NCBI GenBank assembly: GCA_045430305.1
Contig: JAILXW010000001.1
Coordinates: 124,001-188,000 of the forward strand
DNA from: Agarilytica sp045430305
GTDB lineage: Bacteria; Pseudomonadota; Gammaproteobacteria; Pseudomonadales; Cellvibrionaceae
Reading direction: 5' to 3'
Length of the DNA: 64,000 nucleotides
Below are positions 27,745 to 36,482 of this stretch, in pieces. Position 1 is the first letter of the stretch. Each line of letters starts with the position of its first letter. The notes under the pieces were generated by a model. It worked only from the letters and a program-made list of their open reading frames with translations, did not search any database and was not told the DNA's origin. The position numbers and the translations under genes are program-made.

Positions 27745-28455
27745 TTAGCCCCACTCAGAGTAGCCTTTTTTGGGCTTGAGTGCGGGAACGACCACGGCGA
27801 GTATCATGCCTAATACCAAAATTCCTGCACCGTAAAGCAAAAAACTTAAGTTACGATTGTTGCGTAACTGCTCATTTTCGGCCATTAAAGAATCTCGTTG
27901 TGTCTGGGTGACTTCATGCTTTTTTAGTAATTCTTGATAGTTTCGTTCAAGCTCTACAGCACCGGCAGAAAGTTTTCTTAGAGAATCGTATTCTTTTGTG
28001 AGTTGAGATTTAGAGTTGCTGGTTGAAGAAAGCTGCGACGACAGCTTGGCGTTTTCATTTTTGAGCTTGCTGTTGTCTTTTGTGAGCGTCTGGTTTGTTT
28101 TTTCTAAACGAGCCATGCGAGTCAAACTTTGATTGAGTTTGAGTTCAGATGTCATTTCCTCTACGAGGTATTGATTACGAATCCAGCCTTCTAGGTCTTC
28201 ATCTGTACGCACTTTTGACCATAAGCCATCTTCACTTTGTTCGAGTCGTGCCATTTTTGTACCGCTTTTCATCGCCGCATTAATGATGCGGTATTCGATA
28301 CTGGCCCCACTGCGTAGGGGAACGTACAGCACGTCGCTAATATAAACTGTTTTACTCTGAGCGAAGCCGTGTTGGCTCATGATAAAGCCAATGAGCAAGA
28401 GACTACATAGTTGAAGGTATTTCACTTTTGAGTTTCTAATCATAGTCATATTCAT
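27745..28455 (-). CDS. TIGR04211-type SH3 domain protein
   Basis: A signal peptide (about 1-32) is followed by a bacterial SH3 domain (about 33-98, VYISDVLYVPLRSG to GWIRNQYL). Next come a long coiled coil (about 100-200) and a C-terminal membrane span (FLLYGAGILVLGMILAVVV) with a short basic tail. This architecture matches a conserved gammaproteobacterial family related to E. coli YgiM. It probably binds envelope components, but the function is unknown. The start could be any of three nearby in-frame ATG codons. Confidence 0.87.
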   Translation of the reverse strand: MNMTMIRNSKVKYLQLCSLLLIGFIMSQHGFAQSKTVYISDVLYVPLRSGASIEYRIINAAMKSGTKMARLEQSEDGLWSKVRTDEDLEGWIRNQYLVEEMTSELKLNQSLTRMARLEKTNQTLTKDNSKLKNENAKLSSQLSSTSNSKSQLTKEYDSLRKLSAGAVELERNYQELLKKHEVTQTQRDSLMAENEQLRNNRNLSFLLYGAGILVLGMILAVVVPALKPKKGYSEWG

Positions 28456-28567
28456 ATGTGAGAGTTTAGTCTAGGTAGTGGCGGTTGTAATGAGGCTCTA
28501 CTTCTTTGTTTTAACCCGTTTTATTCATGATATATGGGCATGTTTCTGAGCCAATTCAGTGTCGATG

Positions 28568-28867
28568 TTAAGGTAAAACTTTTTTAAATGGTAGAACGCT
28601 TACCTTTTGGTAAACGCCAGATTCAATGTAGGGGTCTTCATCTGCCCATGCTTTTGCATCTTCAAGCGACGAAAACTCAGCAACGATTAAACTACCAGTA
28701 AAGCCAGCTTCGCCAGGGTCTTCACTGTCTATGGCGGGGTGTGGCCCAGCTAATACTAATTTACCTTCGCTTTTAAGTTTTTGTAGGCGTTCGACGTGTA
28801 ACGGTCGCGCTTTTAGGCGTGCGCTTAAAGTGTTGGGTACATCTTCGGCAATAATGGCATACAACAT
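28568..28867 (-). CDS. yciI: YciI-like protein
   Basis: A 99-residue single-domain protein of the YciI family (ferredoxin-like fold). It has the conserved His in RPLHVERLQKL and the DEDPY segment near residue 78. Haemophilus YciI has been studied structurally, but no physiological reaction is established. It lies next to a membrane protein gene and opposite the rnm-yciO-rluB set, similar to the yci region of E. coli. Confidence 0.9.
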   Translation of the reverse strand: MLYAIIAEDVPNTLSARLKARPLHVERLQKLKSEGKLVLAGPHPAIDSEDPGEAGFTGSLIVAEFSSLEDAKAWADEDPYIESGVYQKVSVLPFKKVLP

Positions 28868-28891
28868 AGAGTTATGTGTTCTTAGGTTAAG

Positions 28892-29629
28892 TTATTCGTT
28901 TTCGCCTACGGTTTTTTCTTCTTGCTTGTGAGTTTCTGGGTCAACAAAAATTTCTTCTAAACCTAAATGCGTCAATCGAGTGATACTTTTGTAGAGGTAG
29001 AAAAATGTCACCATCAAAACAAGCATGGATGGCACGGCAATAACAGGGAAGCTCAAGGCCGTCATGCGCCCGAGCTCGGCGTTGAATTCTTCTGTGCCCG
29101 GTGGGCTTTTTAGTAAATATCTGGCTAGGCCATAATTCAAAGCAGAAGACATAAAAAACGAGCTCGCCACCATAAATGTCGCGTTACGTAAGCAGCTGTA
29201 AAAAGCGCTTTCATTATGATACTGCTTCAATGAATCAGTGACACGATCGACCTGAATGATTTTTTTATTGTAGAGAAAGGTTTTAACCAGAGGGTAAGGC
29301 GTATACAGCGATATAATTGTCGCTAATCCAAAAATGGCAGGAATGGCCGCTTCTTTGATGGCGATGTACTTGGGATCTAACTCCAAAAGGGTAATGCCGC
29401 CAGTCAGAAATATGCTCACGACCCCGAGAGCAGAAAATAAATTGATGCGTTTAACACGGCTAAAATCGTAAATGCCGTAGCCAATGGGGAAGGCAAGGGC
29501 AATAATGATGGCGTTCTTTACCCCAAGATCATCTTCACCACTAAAAAAGATTAAGATGATCGTGGGTATCGCGATATTCAAAATCAGGTTGAGAAAGAGG
29601 TTTTCTTTTTTTTCTACATTTTCTGTCAT
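28892..29629 (-). CDS. VC0807-type multi-span membrane protein
   Basis: A 245-residue protein with about six membrane spans. The loop GYGIYDFSRVKRINLFSALG between spans two and three is the family signature I recognise from VC0807-type proteins, distantly like the YciB septation family. The C-terminus is hydrophilic and acidic (DPETHKQEEKTVGENE). It is 24 bases upstream of yciI and probably co-transcribed. Function unknown. Confidence 0.8.
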   Translation of the reverse strand: MTENVEKKENLFLNLILNIAIPTIILIFFSGEDDLGVKNAIIIALAFPIGYGIYDFSRVKRINLFSALGVVSIFLTGGITLLELDPKYIAIKEAAIPAIFGLATIISLYTPYPLVKTFLYNKKIIQVDRVTDSLKQYHNESAFYSCLRNATFMVASSFFMSSALNYGLARYLLKSPPGTEEFNAELGRMTALSFPVIAVPSMLVLMVTFFYLYKSITRLTHLGLEEIFVDPETHKQEEKTVGENE

Positions 29630-29755
29630 TTTGCTGCCGGGCGCTCAAAGGCGCTAAGTTCTGGCTTTTAGTAGCGCAGAATTTGTATCATCGTCTACCC
29701 GAAATGTGAGCTCGCCCTGGGGCGTCTCACCCTTAACCATTGAGTAGCATTTATT

Positions 29756-30679
29756 GTGTCCATTGATTCAACCGAAGACTCAGCTAAAGGTTCAAATGAA
29801 TCCTTTGCTGAGGCGTCAACCAAAGCTTCTAGCAGATTCATCTCGGAACGAATCTACGATCTTCATTGCCATAGCGATCAGTCGGACGGTATTTTAAGCC
29901 CTGAGGCGCTGGTGTCGAGGGCTAAAAGCAATGATGTGACGGTTTTAGCTCTGACTGATCACGATACCACCAAAGGTTTGGCGCGCGCGGCAGCACAAGC
30001 AAAAAAAGAAGGGCTGACCTTGATCGAAGGCATCGAGTTTTCTTGCCAGTGGCTTGGTCGCGGTATTCACATCGTTGGTTTGAACATAGACAGCAGCGCG
30101 CCCGATTTGTGCGATGCCGTTGAAAAGCAGGAAAACCTGCGGCAAGAACGGGCCGAAATAATCGCTCAAAAACTGGAAAAGCTCGGGGTTGAAAACGCCC
30201 TAGAAGGGGCGCGGCAGCAGGCTGGTGTGGGTGGCGTTATTGGTCGGCCTCACTTTGCGCAATATCTCGTTGAATCAGGGTATTGTAAGAGCGTGGCGCA
30301 CAGTTTTAAGAAATATTTGGGGGCCGGTAAACCTGGCGATGTTAAGCAAGTCTGGCCAGAGTTTGAGCCTATGGTTGCGGCAATTCGTTCTGCTGGAGGC
30401 ATTGCCGTACTGGCGCACCCCAACAAGTACAAATTAACCCGCACTAAGCTGCGGGCCATGCTAGAAGACTTTAAAGAGATTGGTGGCGAAGGCATAGAGG
30501 TGGTCAGTGGAAAACAAGAGCTCAACGCTACGCGTGATATGGCGATGCTAGCTCAACAGTTTGATTTGCTCGCCTCATGCGGCAGTGATTTCCATGTGCC
30601 TAATGCGCCTTGGCAAGAGCTAGGAAAATTCTCCCGTTTGCCGGATAATCTGGCTCCGGTATGGTCTCATTGGGAATGA
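29756..30679 (+). CDS. rnm: PHP-domain phosphoesterase (RNase AM / YciV type)
   Basis: The PHP domain begins at residue 32 with metal ligands in YDLHCHSDQSDG, ALTDHDTTKG and LIEGIEFSC. Later ligands occur in IGRPHFAQYL, LAHPNKYKL and CGSDFHVPN. E. coli Rnm (YciV) is a 5'-3' exonuclease that trims the 5' ends of rRNAs and also hydrolyses 3',5'-bisphosphates. The start is GTG with a weak ribosome binding site, and the first 30 Ser/Glu-rich residues are not conserved. The rnm-yciO-(scpAB)-rluB order matches the E. coli region. Confidence 0.92.
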   Translation: MSIDSTEDSAKGSNESFAEASTKASSRFISERIYDLHCHSDQSDGILSPEALVSRAKSNDVTVLALTDHDTTKGLARAAAQAKKEGLTLIEGIEFSCQWLGRGIHIVGLNIDSSAPDLCDAVEKQENLRQERAEIIAQKLEKLGVENALEGARQQAGVGGVIGRPHFAQYLVESGYCKSVAHSFKKYLGAGKPGDVKQVWPEFEPMVAAIRSAGGIAVLAHPNKYKLTRTKLRAMLEDFKEIGGEGIEVVSGKQELNATRDMAMLAQQFDLLASCGSDFHVPNAPWQELGKFSRLPDNLAPVWSHWE

Positions 30680-30744
30680 TCACTGTTTGTGACTACCCTT
30701 AAAATCAATCATCGTTTAGCACGCTAACAATAAAGGTTTTACTT

Positions 30745-31368
30745 TTGGCTCAGTTTTTCAATATTCACCCCGAAAACCCCCAAGGTCGCTTGATTGAGCA
30801 AGCGGTGGACATTGTACGCCGCGGAGGTTTGATCGCTTACCCAACCGATTCTGCATACGCATTGGGCTGCCATATTGGTGATAAATTCGCCCTTGATCGG
30901 ATTCGCGCGATTCGACAACTCGATAAGCACCACAACTTCACGCTTATGTGTCGTGACTTGAGTGAGCTAGCGAACTATGCGCGAGTGGATAATCAGGCCT
31001 TTCGATTAATCAAGAGTCATACGCCCGGGCCATATACCTTTATTCTTTCTGCCACATCGGAAGTGCCGCGCCGCTTGCAGCATGCTAAGCGTAAAACGCT
31101 TGGCATGAGGGTACCTCAGAACAATATTGCGTTGGCACTGTTGGAAGCTTTGGGTGAGCCGATCATGACCAGCACCCTGATATTGCCTGGGGATGAATTC
31201 CCAATGACAGACCCTTACGACATTCGTGAAACCCTTGAGCATCAGCTAGAGCTGGTGATAGATGGCGGCTTCTGTGGCATGGAGCCTACATCTGTGATCG
31301 ATATGAGCAGCGAAGAGCCGGCGATATTACGCCGGGGTTGTGGCGATGTGAGTGCATTTGAGGCTTAA
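30745..31368 (+). CDS. yciO: YciO-like Sua5/YrdC family protein
   Basis: A 207-residue single-domain protein with the YrdC fold: GGLIAYPTDSAYALGC, the basic AIRQLDKHHNFTLMCRDL and GPYTFILSAT. YrdC/Sua5 proteins make threonylcarbamoyl-AMP for the t6A tRNA modification. YciO shares the fold, with only weak activity reported for the E. coli protein. Gene context (after rnm, before rluB) indicates YciO rather than TsaC. The start is TTG behind AAAGG. Confidence 0.93.
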   Translation: MAQFFNIHPENPQGRLIEQAVDIVRRGGLIAYPTDSAYALGCHIGDKFALDRIRAIRQLDKHHNFTLMCRDLSELANYARVDNQAFRLIKSHTPGPYTFILSATSEVPRRLQHAKRKTLGMRVPQNNIALALLEALGEPIMTSTLILPGDEFPMTDPYDIRETLEHQLELVIDGGFCGMEPTSVIDMSSEEPAILRRGCGDVSAFEA

Positions 31369-31504
31369 ATTTCGCCAGTAGGCGATGTTAGGCCGCAATT
31401 GATTCAAGAGGGCTTGTTCTCCCTCTTTGCTTATATCCCGCGTCGCTTCTTGGGAAATTGATCAAGCATTCGAAAGTACATATAGAATCCCACCCAGAAC
31501 TCGC

Positions 31505-31510
31505 TATAAT
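31505..31510 (+). promoter_or_regulatory. Candidate -10 box for scpA
   Basis: An exact TATAAT lies 61 bases before the preferred scpA start at 31571. The -35 region is poor. It is followed at 31555-31564 by the strong ribosome binding site AAAGAGGTGG. Together they argue against translation starting further upstream at 31427. Confidence 0.45.
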
Positions 31511-31570
31511 GGCCCGCTACGTTTCCGGCCGCGAGGCCCTAAAACCCAAAGATTAAAGAGGTGGCATCGA

Positions 31571-32566
31571 TTGTCAGGCATTGAATCCGATGGTCTCGCG
31601 ATGGAAGGCGAGCAACTGCTTAGCCCTTCACCCAGTGGCCCCTCAGAAGGTGATGCGGCACCCGAAGACCCATCGCAAAGCGACAGCCAAGCTGAATCTA
31701 GCCCTGCAGTAGATGGCCAGGCAGAAACCGGCGAGGCTGTAGCCAGTAATGCAGAAGCAAAGAGCGATGGCGAGCATGGGCCGCAACAAGCGGAAATGCC
31801 CTTTGCTATTGTACAAGGCAAGGCACTCACCGAACTCCCCAAAGATTTATATATTCCGCCCGACGCTCTTGAGGTCATTCTCGAAGCCTTTGAAGGCCCT
31901 CTCGACCTACTGCTTTATCTGATTCGTCGTCAAAATATCAACATACTTGAAGTCGATGTATCTGAAATAACCCAGCAATACATTAGCTATGTAGAAGTGA
32001 TGCGAGCCGTCAACTTTGAGTTGGCGGCAGAGTATTTGGTAATGGCGGCCATGCTGGCGGAAATTAAGTCGCGCATGCTCTTGCCTCGCTCTGAAGAAGC
32101 AGAAGAAGACGAAGAAGACCCACGTGCACAACTCATTCGACGTCTACAAGAATATGAGCGCTTCAAACAAGCCGCTGAAGATATCGATGAGCTGCCGCGC
32201 CAGCATCGAGACACCCACACCGCTCGAGCGAATCCACCTGATCGTAACCTAACGCGACCAGACCCAGAAGTAGAGCTTAAAGAATTATTGCTGTCACTTT
32301 CTGATGTGTTAAAGCGTGCTGATATGTTTGAAAGTCACCATGTAGAAAAAGAACGGCTTTCTACCCGCGAGCGCATGACACAAGTACTCGATAAACTTAA
32401 AGGCCAACAATTTGTACCGTTCGTAAGTTTATTTACAGTGCATGAAGGTCGTTTGGGTGTTGTTGTGACCTTCTTGGCGGTAATGGAGTTAATTAAGGAA
32501 TCATTGGTAGAAATTGTACAAACCGAAACATTCGGCCCTATTCATGTAAAAGCACGATCTCAGTAA
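31571..32566 (+). CDS. scpA: Segregation and condensation protein A (kleisin)
   Basis: ScpA bridges the heads of SMC and binds ScpB in the condensin complex. The conserved N-terminal kleisin segment (EAFEGPLDLLLYLIRRQ) begins about 103 residues in, preceded by an Asp/Ser/Glu/Ala-rich extension. The AAEYLVMAAMLAEIKSRMLLP segment follows, and a winged-helix end (about 250-331). I chose TTG 31571 because AAAGAGGTGG is well spaced before it; ATG 31601 is the alternative. The frame is open to 31427, but that region holds a likely promoter. scpB starts 25 bases later. Confidence 0.93.
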   Translation: MSGIESDGLAMEGEQLLSPSPSGPSEGDAAPEDPSQSDSQAESSPAVDGQAETGEAVASNAEAKSDGEHGPQQAEMPFAIVQGKALTELPKDLYIPPDALEVILEAFEGPLDLLLYLIRRQNINILEVDVSEITQQYISYVEVMRAVNFELAAEYLVMAAMLAEIKSRMLLPRSEEAEEDEEDPRAQLIRRLQEYERFKQAAEDIDELPRQHRDTHTARANPPDRNLTRPDPEVELKELLLSLSDVLKRADMFESHHVEKERLSTRERMTQVLDKLKGQQFVPFVSLFTVHEGRLGVVVTFLAVMELIKESLVEIVQTETFGPIHVKARSQ

Positions 32567-32591
32567 AAGATTTCAGTTAAAAAATAAAATT

Positions 32592-33776
32592 ATGTCTGAA
32601 GAAAACTTACCAGAAAACATCGAAGAAAAAGACGCTATGTCGGCTACCGTTGACGACGCAACTGCGGAAGAAACGAACACAGAGGGCACAAGTGCTGATC
32701 TGAGCGAAGCCGCGCCTGAAGAAGAAAGCGTGGCTGAAGAAACTACCGATAACACGGTGGAAGAAACAGCAGCCGAAGAAGCCTCAGACAAAGAAACGCT
32801 AGAAGAAAACAATAATTACGATAATGCACAGCTGCAACGCATCATTGAAGGCGCCATTCTTGCTGCAGGAGAGCCTCTTTCGATATTGCGCTTACAAGCT
32901 TTGTTTGGCGAAAAACATGTGCCTGAAAAAAGCGATATTCTCACTGCGTTAACTGACATTCAGGAAACCTGCGAGGGGCGAGGTTTTGATTTAATCGAGG
33001 TTGCCAACGGTTGGCGTTTTCAAGTGCGTGGTGAAGTTGCTCAATGGGTTAATCGATTGTGGGATGAAAAGCCGCAAAAATATTCTCGCGCCTTACTCGA
33101 AACCCTGTCTCTTATTGCGTACCGACAACCGATTACGCGTGGTGATATTGAAGAAGTGCGTGGCGTTGCCGTAAGCTCACATATTATCAAAACATTAAGC
33201 GAGCGCGATTGGGTTAAAGTCGTCGGGCATCGTGATGTTCCGGGTCGCCCAGCGCTATACGCGACGACAAAAGACTTTCTTGATTATTTCAACCTGAAAA
33301 GCCTTGAGGAATTACCAACCCTTGGTGAGCTTAAAGATATTGAAAGTCTCAACCGCCACCTGGGTTTTGAAGAAATGAATCCATCAGGTGAAAAAACTCC
33401 TGACAGCAGTAGTGAAACCGCTGAAGGTGAAACCACAGAGGGTGAAACCACAGAGGGTGAAACCACAGAGGGTGAAACCACAGAGGGTGAAACCACAGAG
33501 GGTGAAACCACAGAAGGTGAAACCACAGAAGGTGAAACCACAGAGGCAGAAATAGTCGACACTGAACATCTTGATGTACCAGATGAAAATGATACGGAAG
33601 AACATATCGACTCAGAAACACCGGGTGAGCTTGAATCTGATTCTTCAGCGTTTGTGCATGAAGATGAGAGTGCGGAATTAGAACTAGAAAATAACGTGCT
33701 AGAAGAAAGCCAAATAGACGAATCACAAACTACACATGAAGGTCAGGGAGTGGATGAAAACACCATCGACCAATAA
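32592..33776 (+). CDS. scpB: Segregation and condensation protein B with repeat-bearing acidic tail
   Basis: The ScpB core of tandem winged helices spans about residues 77-255 (RIIEGAILAAGEPLS, ALLETLSLIAYRQPITRGDI, GRPALYATT). It binds ScpA and regulates SMC. Both ends are unusual: a 75-residue acidic N-terminal extension and a C-terminal tail of about 130 residues containing eight tandem copies of EGETT. The protein is 394 residues, roughly twice the classical 190-200. The stop overlaps rluB by 23 bases, so the operon scpA-scpB-rluB is tight. Confidence 0.94.
   Translation: MSEENLPENIEEKDAMSATVDDATAEETNTEGTSADLSEAAPEEESVAEETTDNTVEETAAEEASDKETLEENNNYDNAQLQRIIEGAILAAGEPLSILRLQALFGEKHVPEKSDILTALTDIQETCEGRGFDLIEVANGWRFQVRGEVAQWVNRLWDEKPQKYSRALLETLSLIAYRQPITRGDIEEVRGVAVSSHIIKTLSERDWVKVVGHRDVPGRPALYATTKDFLDYFNLKSLEELPTLGELKDIESLNRHLGFEEMNPSGEKTPDSSSETAEGETTEGETTEGETTEGETTEGETTEGETTEGETTEGETTEAEIVDTEHLDVPDENDTEEHIDSETPGELESDSSAFVHEDESAELELENNVLEESQIDESQTTHEGQGVDENTIDQ
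33423..33542 (+). repeat. Eight-copy 15-bp tandem repeat inside scpB
   Basis: Eight direct copies of GARGGTGAAACCACA (R is A or G) encode EGETT each time. Copies 1, 7 and 8 have GAA and copies 2-6 GAG in the first codon; otherwise they are identical. The unit is a multiple of 3, so copy changes keep the frame. Confidence 0.97.
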
Positions 33777-34668
33777 CCCAGAGCTAGACGCAGAGCCGTC
33801 ACAAGAGCCAGAGCAACTTCCCGGTGAAAAGCTGCAGAAGGTACTCGCTAGGGCGGGGCTCGGTTCGCGCCGCGAAATGGAGCGGGAAATCTCCGACGGA
33901 AAAGTTGAAGTTAACGGAAAAGTTGCCAAGCTCGGTGAGCGTGTTGACGATAGCGACGCCATCTTTTATTGCGGTAAAAAAATCAGTCACGGTACCGGCC
34001 ATACTCAGCCTCTACGTGTGCTGCTATACAATAAGCCCGAAGGTGAGATTTGCAGTCGCGTAGACCCTGAAGGGCGGCGCACGGTTTACGAAAAGCTTCC
34101 GCGCTTAAAAAGTGGTAGATGGATCTCAGTAGGGCGCTTAGATTTTAATACCAGTGGCCTTCTGCTTTTTACCAATGAAGGCGAGTTGGCCAACAAATTA
34201 ATGCACCCATCTTCCAATATTGACCGTGAATACCTTGTTCGTATTCAAGGCGACGTGGACGAAGATATGATTGAGCGCCTAAAAGAAGGTGTGCTGCTTG
34301 ATGATGGTGTTGCAAAATTCACCGATGTGAAGTCGGGTTCTCATGAAGGTAGCAACGCATGGTTTTACTGCGTTGTTATGGAAGGTAAGAACCGCGAAGT
34401 GCGTCGTTTGTGGGAATCGCAAGACGTACGAGTAAGTCGCCTGAAGCGGGTTCGTTACGGGAATATATTTATTCCTTCTCATGTGCGGGTGGGGCAGTGG
34501 GTAGAATTGGATTACCGAGAAGTCTGCGAGCTGTGTGAAACGGCCAATTATCCCCAGCCTCCTAAGCCAAAGTTCTCTGCGCAGCTAAAGCAGCGTCGTG
34601 AACGGCATGAGCGTAAGCTGCGCTCACGCGCCTACAAAAATGCATCTAAAAAGAATAAGCGCCGGTAA
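33754..34668 (+). CDS. rluB: 23S rRNA pseudouridine synthase B
   Basis: RluB makes pseudouridine 2605 in 23S rRNA. An S4 RNA-binding domain (EKLQKVLARAGLGSRREMER) is followed by the RsuA/RluB catalytic domain with the nucleophile Asp in GRLDFNTSGLLLFTNEG. A Lys/Arg-rich C-terminal tail (KQRRERHERKLRSR) is typical of the subfamily. I use the ATG at 33754, which has AGGGAG just upstream; an ATG at 33736 would add six residues. The start lies inside the end of scpB. Confidence 0.95.
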   Translation: MKTPSTNNPELDAEPSQEPEQLPGEKLQKVLARAGLGSRREMEREISDGKVEVNGKVAKLGERVDDSDAIFYCGKKISHGTGHTQPLRVLLYNKPEGEICSRVDPEGRRTVYEKLPRLKSGRWISVGRLDFNTSGLLLFTNEGELANKLMHPSSNIDREYLVRIQGDVDEDMIERLKEGVLLDDGVAKFTDVKSGSHEGSNAWFYCVVMEGKNREVRRLWESQDVRVSRLKRVRYGNIFIPSHVRVGQWVELDYREVCELCETANYPQPPKPKFSAQLKQRRERHERKLRSRAYKNASKKNKRR

Positions 34669-35064
34669 ATGCTTAGCAGGGAATTGCTTCGCCAGATTAT
34701 TACATTCGGTGTTGTTGGTGTAACTGCCACACTAGTCCATTATTTTGTCGCGTTATTTTTCACCGAGTTTTTTTCGGTGAGTGTTTTTGCGTCAAACATT
34801 CTCGGTTATTTGTCTGCTGTTAGTGTCTCGCTGTTTGGTCACAGCTTTTATTCTTTCAGAAAACAAATCACACAGCGCGTTGTTCGGCGATTTGTTTTGG
34901 TGTCGATAAGTACACTGATGGGCAGTGAAGGGGTGTTATATATATTGCATGATGTATTCACCGTTCATCACCGCATCGCTTTGGCTGTGGTGGTGTGTAC
35001 CATTCCTGTGATTACATTTTTTCTGAATAAGTTTTGGGTGTATTCAGCGAGCCACCGTATCTAG
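34669..35064 (+). CDS. GtrA-like small membrane protein
   Basis: A 131-residue protein with four membrane spans and the GtrA family pattern: FGVVGVTATLVHYFVA in span 1, NILGYLSAVSVSLFGHSFYSF in span 2, and a C-terminal FFLNKFWVY. GtrA proteins are thought to flip or position lipid-linked sugars for transferases. The ATG follows the rluB stop with no gap. No glycosyltransferase is adjacent, so the role here is open. Confidence 0.87.
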   Translation: MLSRELLRQIITFGVVGVTATLVHYFVALFFTEFFSVSVFASNILGYLSAVSVSLFGHSFYSFRKQITQRVVRRFVLVSISTLMGSEGVLYILHDVFTVHHRIALAVVVCTIPVITFFLNKFWVYSASHRI

Positions 35065-35203
35065 TTTTTATTCCGCTTTTTATTCCGTAAAAAGCGAGAA
35101 TGTTTTTGGCTCAGTCAAGTCGAACTAACCATGCCTGTATCCCTATGTCCTTTCCTAGGTATAAGTATGTTTAACCCATGTTCGTAACGCGAGTGATGTT
35201 TAA

Positions 35204-36136
35204 CTAAGATGTTACGCTCATATTAGACCAAGACTCTACCTTGTTTCGCCCGGTGTTTTTGGCATGGTACAAAGCACTGTCTGCACGCTCTAACAATTCT
35301 TCCGCTGTTTCTACCCCGCAAAAAGAAGCCGCGCCAATACTTACTGTGCAAAATAAATCTTGGTTGTCTAATGCCACAGGAGACATGGCAACATTTAGGC
35401 GAATGCGTTCAGCAATTACTCGTGCCTCATGGGCGCTAGAATTATGCAGAAGCACAACAAACTCTTCACCACCATAGCGAAATACTTGGTCGGTTTCGCG
35501 AAGTGTATGTTGAATTGATTTTACCATTTGCTTCAACGCCAGATCGGCACTCAAATGGCCGACACTATCGTTAACGCCTTTGAAATGGTCTACATCAAGC
35601 ATGAGTACAGAAAGAGCCTGCTTGTGCCGGGTCGCTAATTTAATTTCACGTTCGAAACTTACCTCCAAGGCTGAGCGATTGCCAATGCCTGTCAGTTTAT
35701 CGCGCATAGAAGCTTCTAAAGCATCGCGGTAAAGTAGGGCGTTACGTAACGGCAGGTATAGCACCCCGATCAGCATTTCAAGAACAGCCAGTTCCGTTTC
35801 TGCAAAACGTTTGTTGCGAGAAAATATCAATTGCCCCAAATTGTTGCCGTTGATATCTATGGAATATGCTGCAGTGTGGGCGCAATTACGTCCCAGAGAA
35901 ACATCGATACCTTCCGATTTGTTGGAAAAGGTCATGCCTGAAGTTTGAACAAAATCTTGCACGCTGGAGTAAAAACGTTCGAGTGTGGTTTCCAGGTCCA
36001 AATTGCTTTGCATCAAGCTGTAAGCAAGGTTGACTTGGAATTCTTTGATTCCACTTGGTTCAACCAGGCGGCTAACGGAGGCTAAGTTCGCCTGTTCGGT
36101 GCTGTTGTCTGATTGAGTCGACGCTAGTCGTACCAT
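35204..36136 (-). CDS. Diguanylate cyclase with N-terminal GAF-like domain
   Basis: The C-terminal GGDEF domain (about 145-305) has an intact active site YGGEEF. The inhibitory RxxD site is present five residues before it (RETD), so feedback inhibition by c-di-GMP is expected. The N-terminal 140 residues look like a GAF-type sensor domain; no membrane span or phosphoacceptor is visible. It makes cyclic di-GMP from two GTP. It is encoded alone and converges on the GtrA-like gene. Confidence 0.92.
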   Translation of the reverse strand: MVRLASTQSDNSTEQANLASVSRLVEPSGIKEFQVNLAYSLMQSNLDLETTLERFYSSVQDFVQTSGMTFSNKSEGIDVSLGRNCAHTAAYSIDINGNNLGQLIFSRNKRFAETELAVLEMLIGVLYLPLRNALLYRDALEASMRDKLTGIGNRSALEVSFEREIKLATRHKQALSVLMLDVDHFKGVNDSVGHLSADLALKQMVKSIQHTLRETDQVFRYGGEEFVVLLHNSSAHEARVIAERIRLNVAMSPVALDNQDLFCTVSIGAASFCGVETAEELLERADSALYHAKNTGRNKVESWSNMSVTS

Positions 36137-36482
36137 AATTTTTTACCTTCAATTTGGGCAAACTGTGTTGCTTTTAAACACTTTTCTCACCTTTTCTTGC
36201 CTGTAGCTAGAACTGTGCCAGCTTTTTATTGAAAATAAATCTGTTAAATATCAATGAGTTAGATATTTTTGGTTGGTTTGTGTTAACTGGAGTCAAAAAG
36301 ATGTCGCGTTAAGTCTTATCGTTAAAGCGGAAATGACGGAGAAACATTGCCGCTTTTAGCGTTTCAGAACGTCGTGCGCACGGTGTCATTAGTGTGTTGA
36401 GTTGCGCCTACTAAGCTGAGAAAATGCGCGCAAATCTGAATTTCTGACAAAACACATCTGAATCAATAAAAGAGGAACACAA
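36137..36482. other. Intergenic region between diguanylate cyclase and flavodoxin genes
   Basis: This 346-base region must hold the promoters of both divergent genes. I find a weak inverted repeat, AAAGCGG (36324-36330) with CCGCTTT (36350-36356), and the good ribosome binding site AGAGGA just before the flavodoxin start. No convincing Fur box, tRNA or small gene is visible. Confidence 0.6.

Noticed and set aside
33423..33542. Possible CRISPR-like array
   Set aside because: The units are contiguous without spacers and encode EGETT in frame within scpB.
33349..33726. Minus-strand frames opposite the scpB repeats
   Set aside because: They are translations of the same 15-bp repeats in other frames; scpB is clearly the coding strand.
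36137..36482. Fur box upstream of the flavodoxin gene
   Set aside because: AT-rich stretches exist but none approaches the 19-bp Fur consensus.
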